A program made the translations under genes and the position numbers. Source: Planctomycetota bacterium (GTDB taxonomy: Bacteria > Planctomycetota > UBA1135 > GCA-002686595). From it: a stretch of DNA of 5,388 nucleotides. A model generated the notes under the pieces. That model was not told the origin of the DNA. It did no database searches and saw only the letters and a program-made list of their open reading frames with translations. Location: the NCBI GenBank assembly GCA_029259675.1, contig JAJDES010000103.1, positions 1-5,388 on the forward strand. The letters are read 5' to 3'. Positions 5,230 through 5,388 of the stretch are shown in pieces; within the stretch, counting starts at the first letter, position 1; every line of letters begins with the position of its first letter.

Positions 5230-5388
5230 ATGCACCAGCGCAATCCCAAACCCCACCGCCGCACGGCGCTCTCGCTTGGGCTCGGTGCCCTCGGCGGGCT
5301 CTTGTTGCCGCGCCGGGTTCTTCGGGGCGAGGAAATGGCACGAGCTTGGAGCGGCCCGAACCAATCCCAAGCTGCGCGCGACGACTCC
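5230..5388 (+). CDS. Tat signal peptide of a probable DUF1501 protein (partial, 53 codons, truncated by window end)
   Basis: The open frame runs from ATG at 5230 to the last base of the window. The N-terminus MHQRNPKPHRRTALSLGLGA carries a twin-arginine motif (RR at residues 10-11, then T-A-L) followed by a Gly/Leu-rich, weakly hydrophobic core to about residue 26, typical of Tat leaders rather than Sec ones. The region after it (PRRVLRGEE) is near the expected end of the signal. No catalytic domain is in view. The assignment to DUF1501 rests on position, 78 bp behind a DUF1800 gene on the same strand, and on the fact that DUF1501 proteins commonly carry Tat leaders. DUF1501 is related to the alkaline phosphatase/sulfatase fold, with unknown substrate. 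No strong Shine-Dalgarno sequence is seen; a GAGA lies about 12 bases before the start. Another Tat substrate is possible. Confidence 0.75.
   Translation, partial: MHQRNPKPHRRTALSLGLGALGGLLLPRRVLRGEEMARAWSGPNQSQAARDDS

Overview
This is a GC-rich (roughly 60% by eye) bacterial chromosomal window. It holds one tRNA gene, two complete protein genes transcribed divergently, the first 53 codons of a third protein gene, one doubtful small ORF, and two long non-coding stretches rich in inverted repeats. The DUF1800/DUF1501 gene pair, a Tat-type leader, GC-rich codon use and a tRNA with encoded CCA fit a Gram-negative environmental lineage such as Myxococcota/Deltaproteobacteria, Planctomycetota or a relative. 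The sequence alone does not settle the phylum.

Layout. Bases 1-241 have no convincing gene (at most the last few codons of an upstream gene) but carry a run of short hairpins that could belong to a structured RNA. Bases 242-535 (-) carry a small ORF of uncertain reality. Bases 546-573 look like an extended -10 promoter with a GC-rich discriminator, driving a complete class II tRNA-Leu gene (585-672, +) whose anticodon reads AAG. Bases 673-986 lie between convergent transcripts and contain hairpins and a roughly 20-bp imperfect repeat. Bases 987-3002 (-) encode a 671-aa membrane-anchored, mostly extracytoplasmic protein of unknown function, with weak resemblance to DUF3352-type proteins. Bases 3003-3447 form the divergent intergenic region, with palindromes and G/C-block hairpins. 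Bases 3448-5151 (+) encode a Sec-exported DUF1800 protein, and 5230-5388 (+, cut by the window end) encode the Tat signal of what is most likely its usual DUF1501 partner.

How the genes fit together. DUF1800 and DUF1501 genes are commonly adjacent and are thought to act together outside the cytoplasm, but their biochemical role is not established. The divergent 671-aa protein is also predicted to be extracytoplasmic, so the three may share a surface or periplasmic context. That link is inference from proximity only. I see no transposase, integrase, CRISPR array, phage gene or defence system. The most notable features are the A34 (AAG) leucine anticodon in a GC-rich, apparently non-Firmicute genome, the hairpin cluster at the left end, and an excess of the HIP1-type palindrome GCGATCGC.
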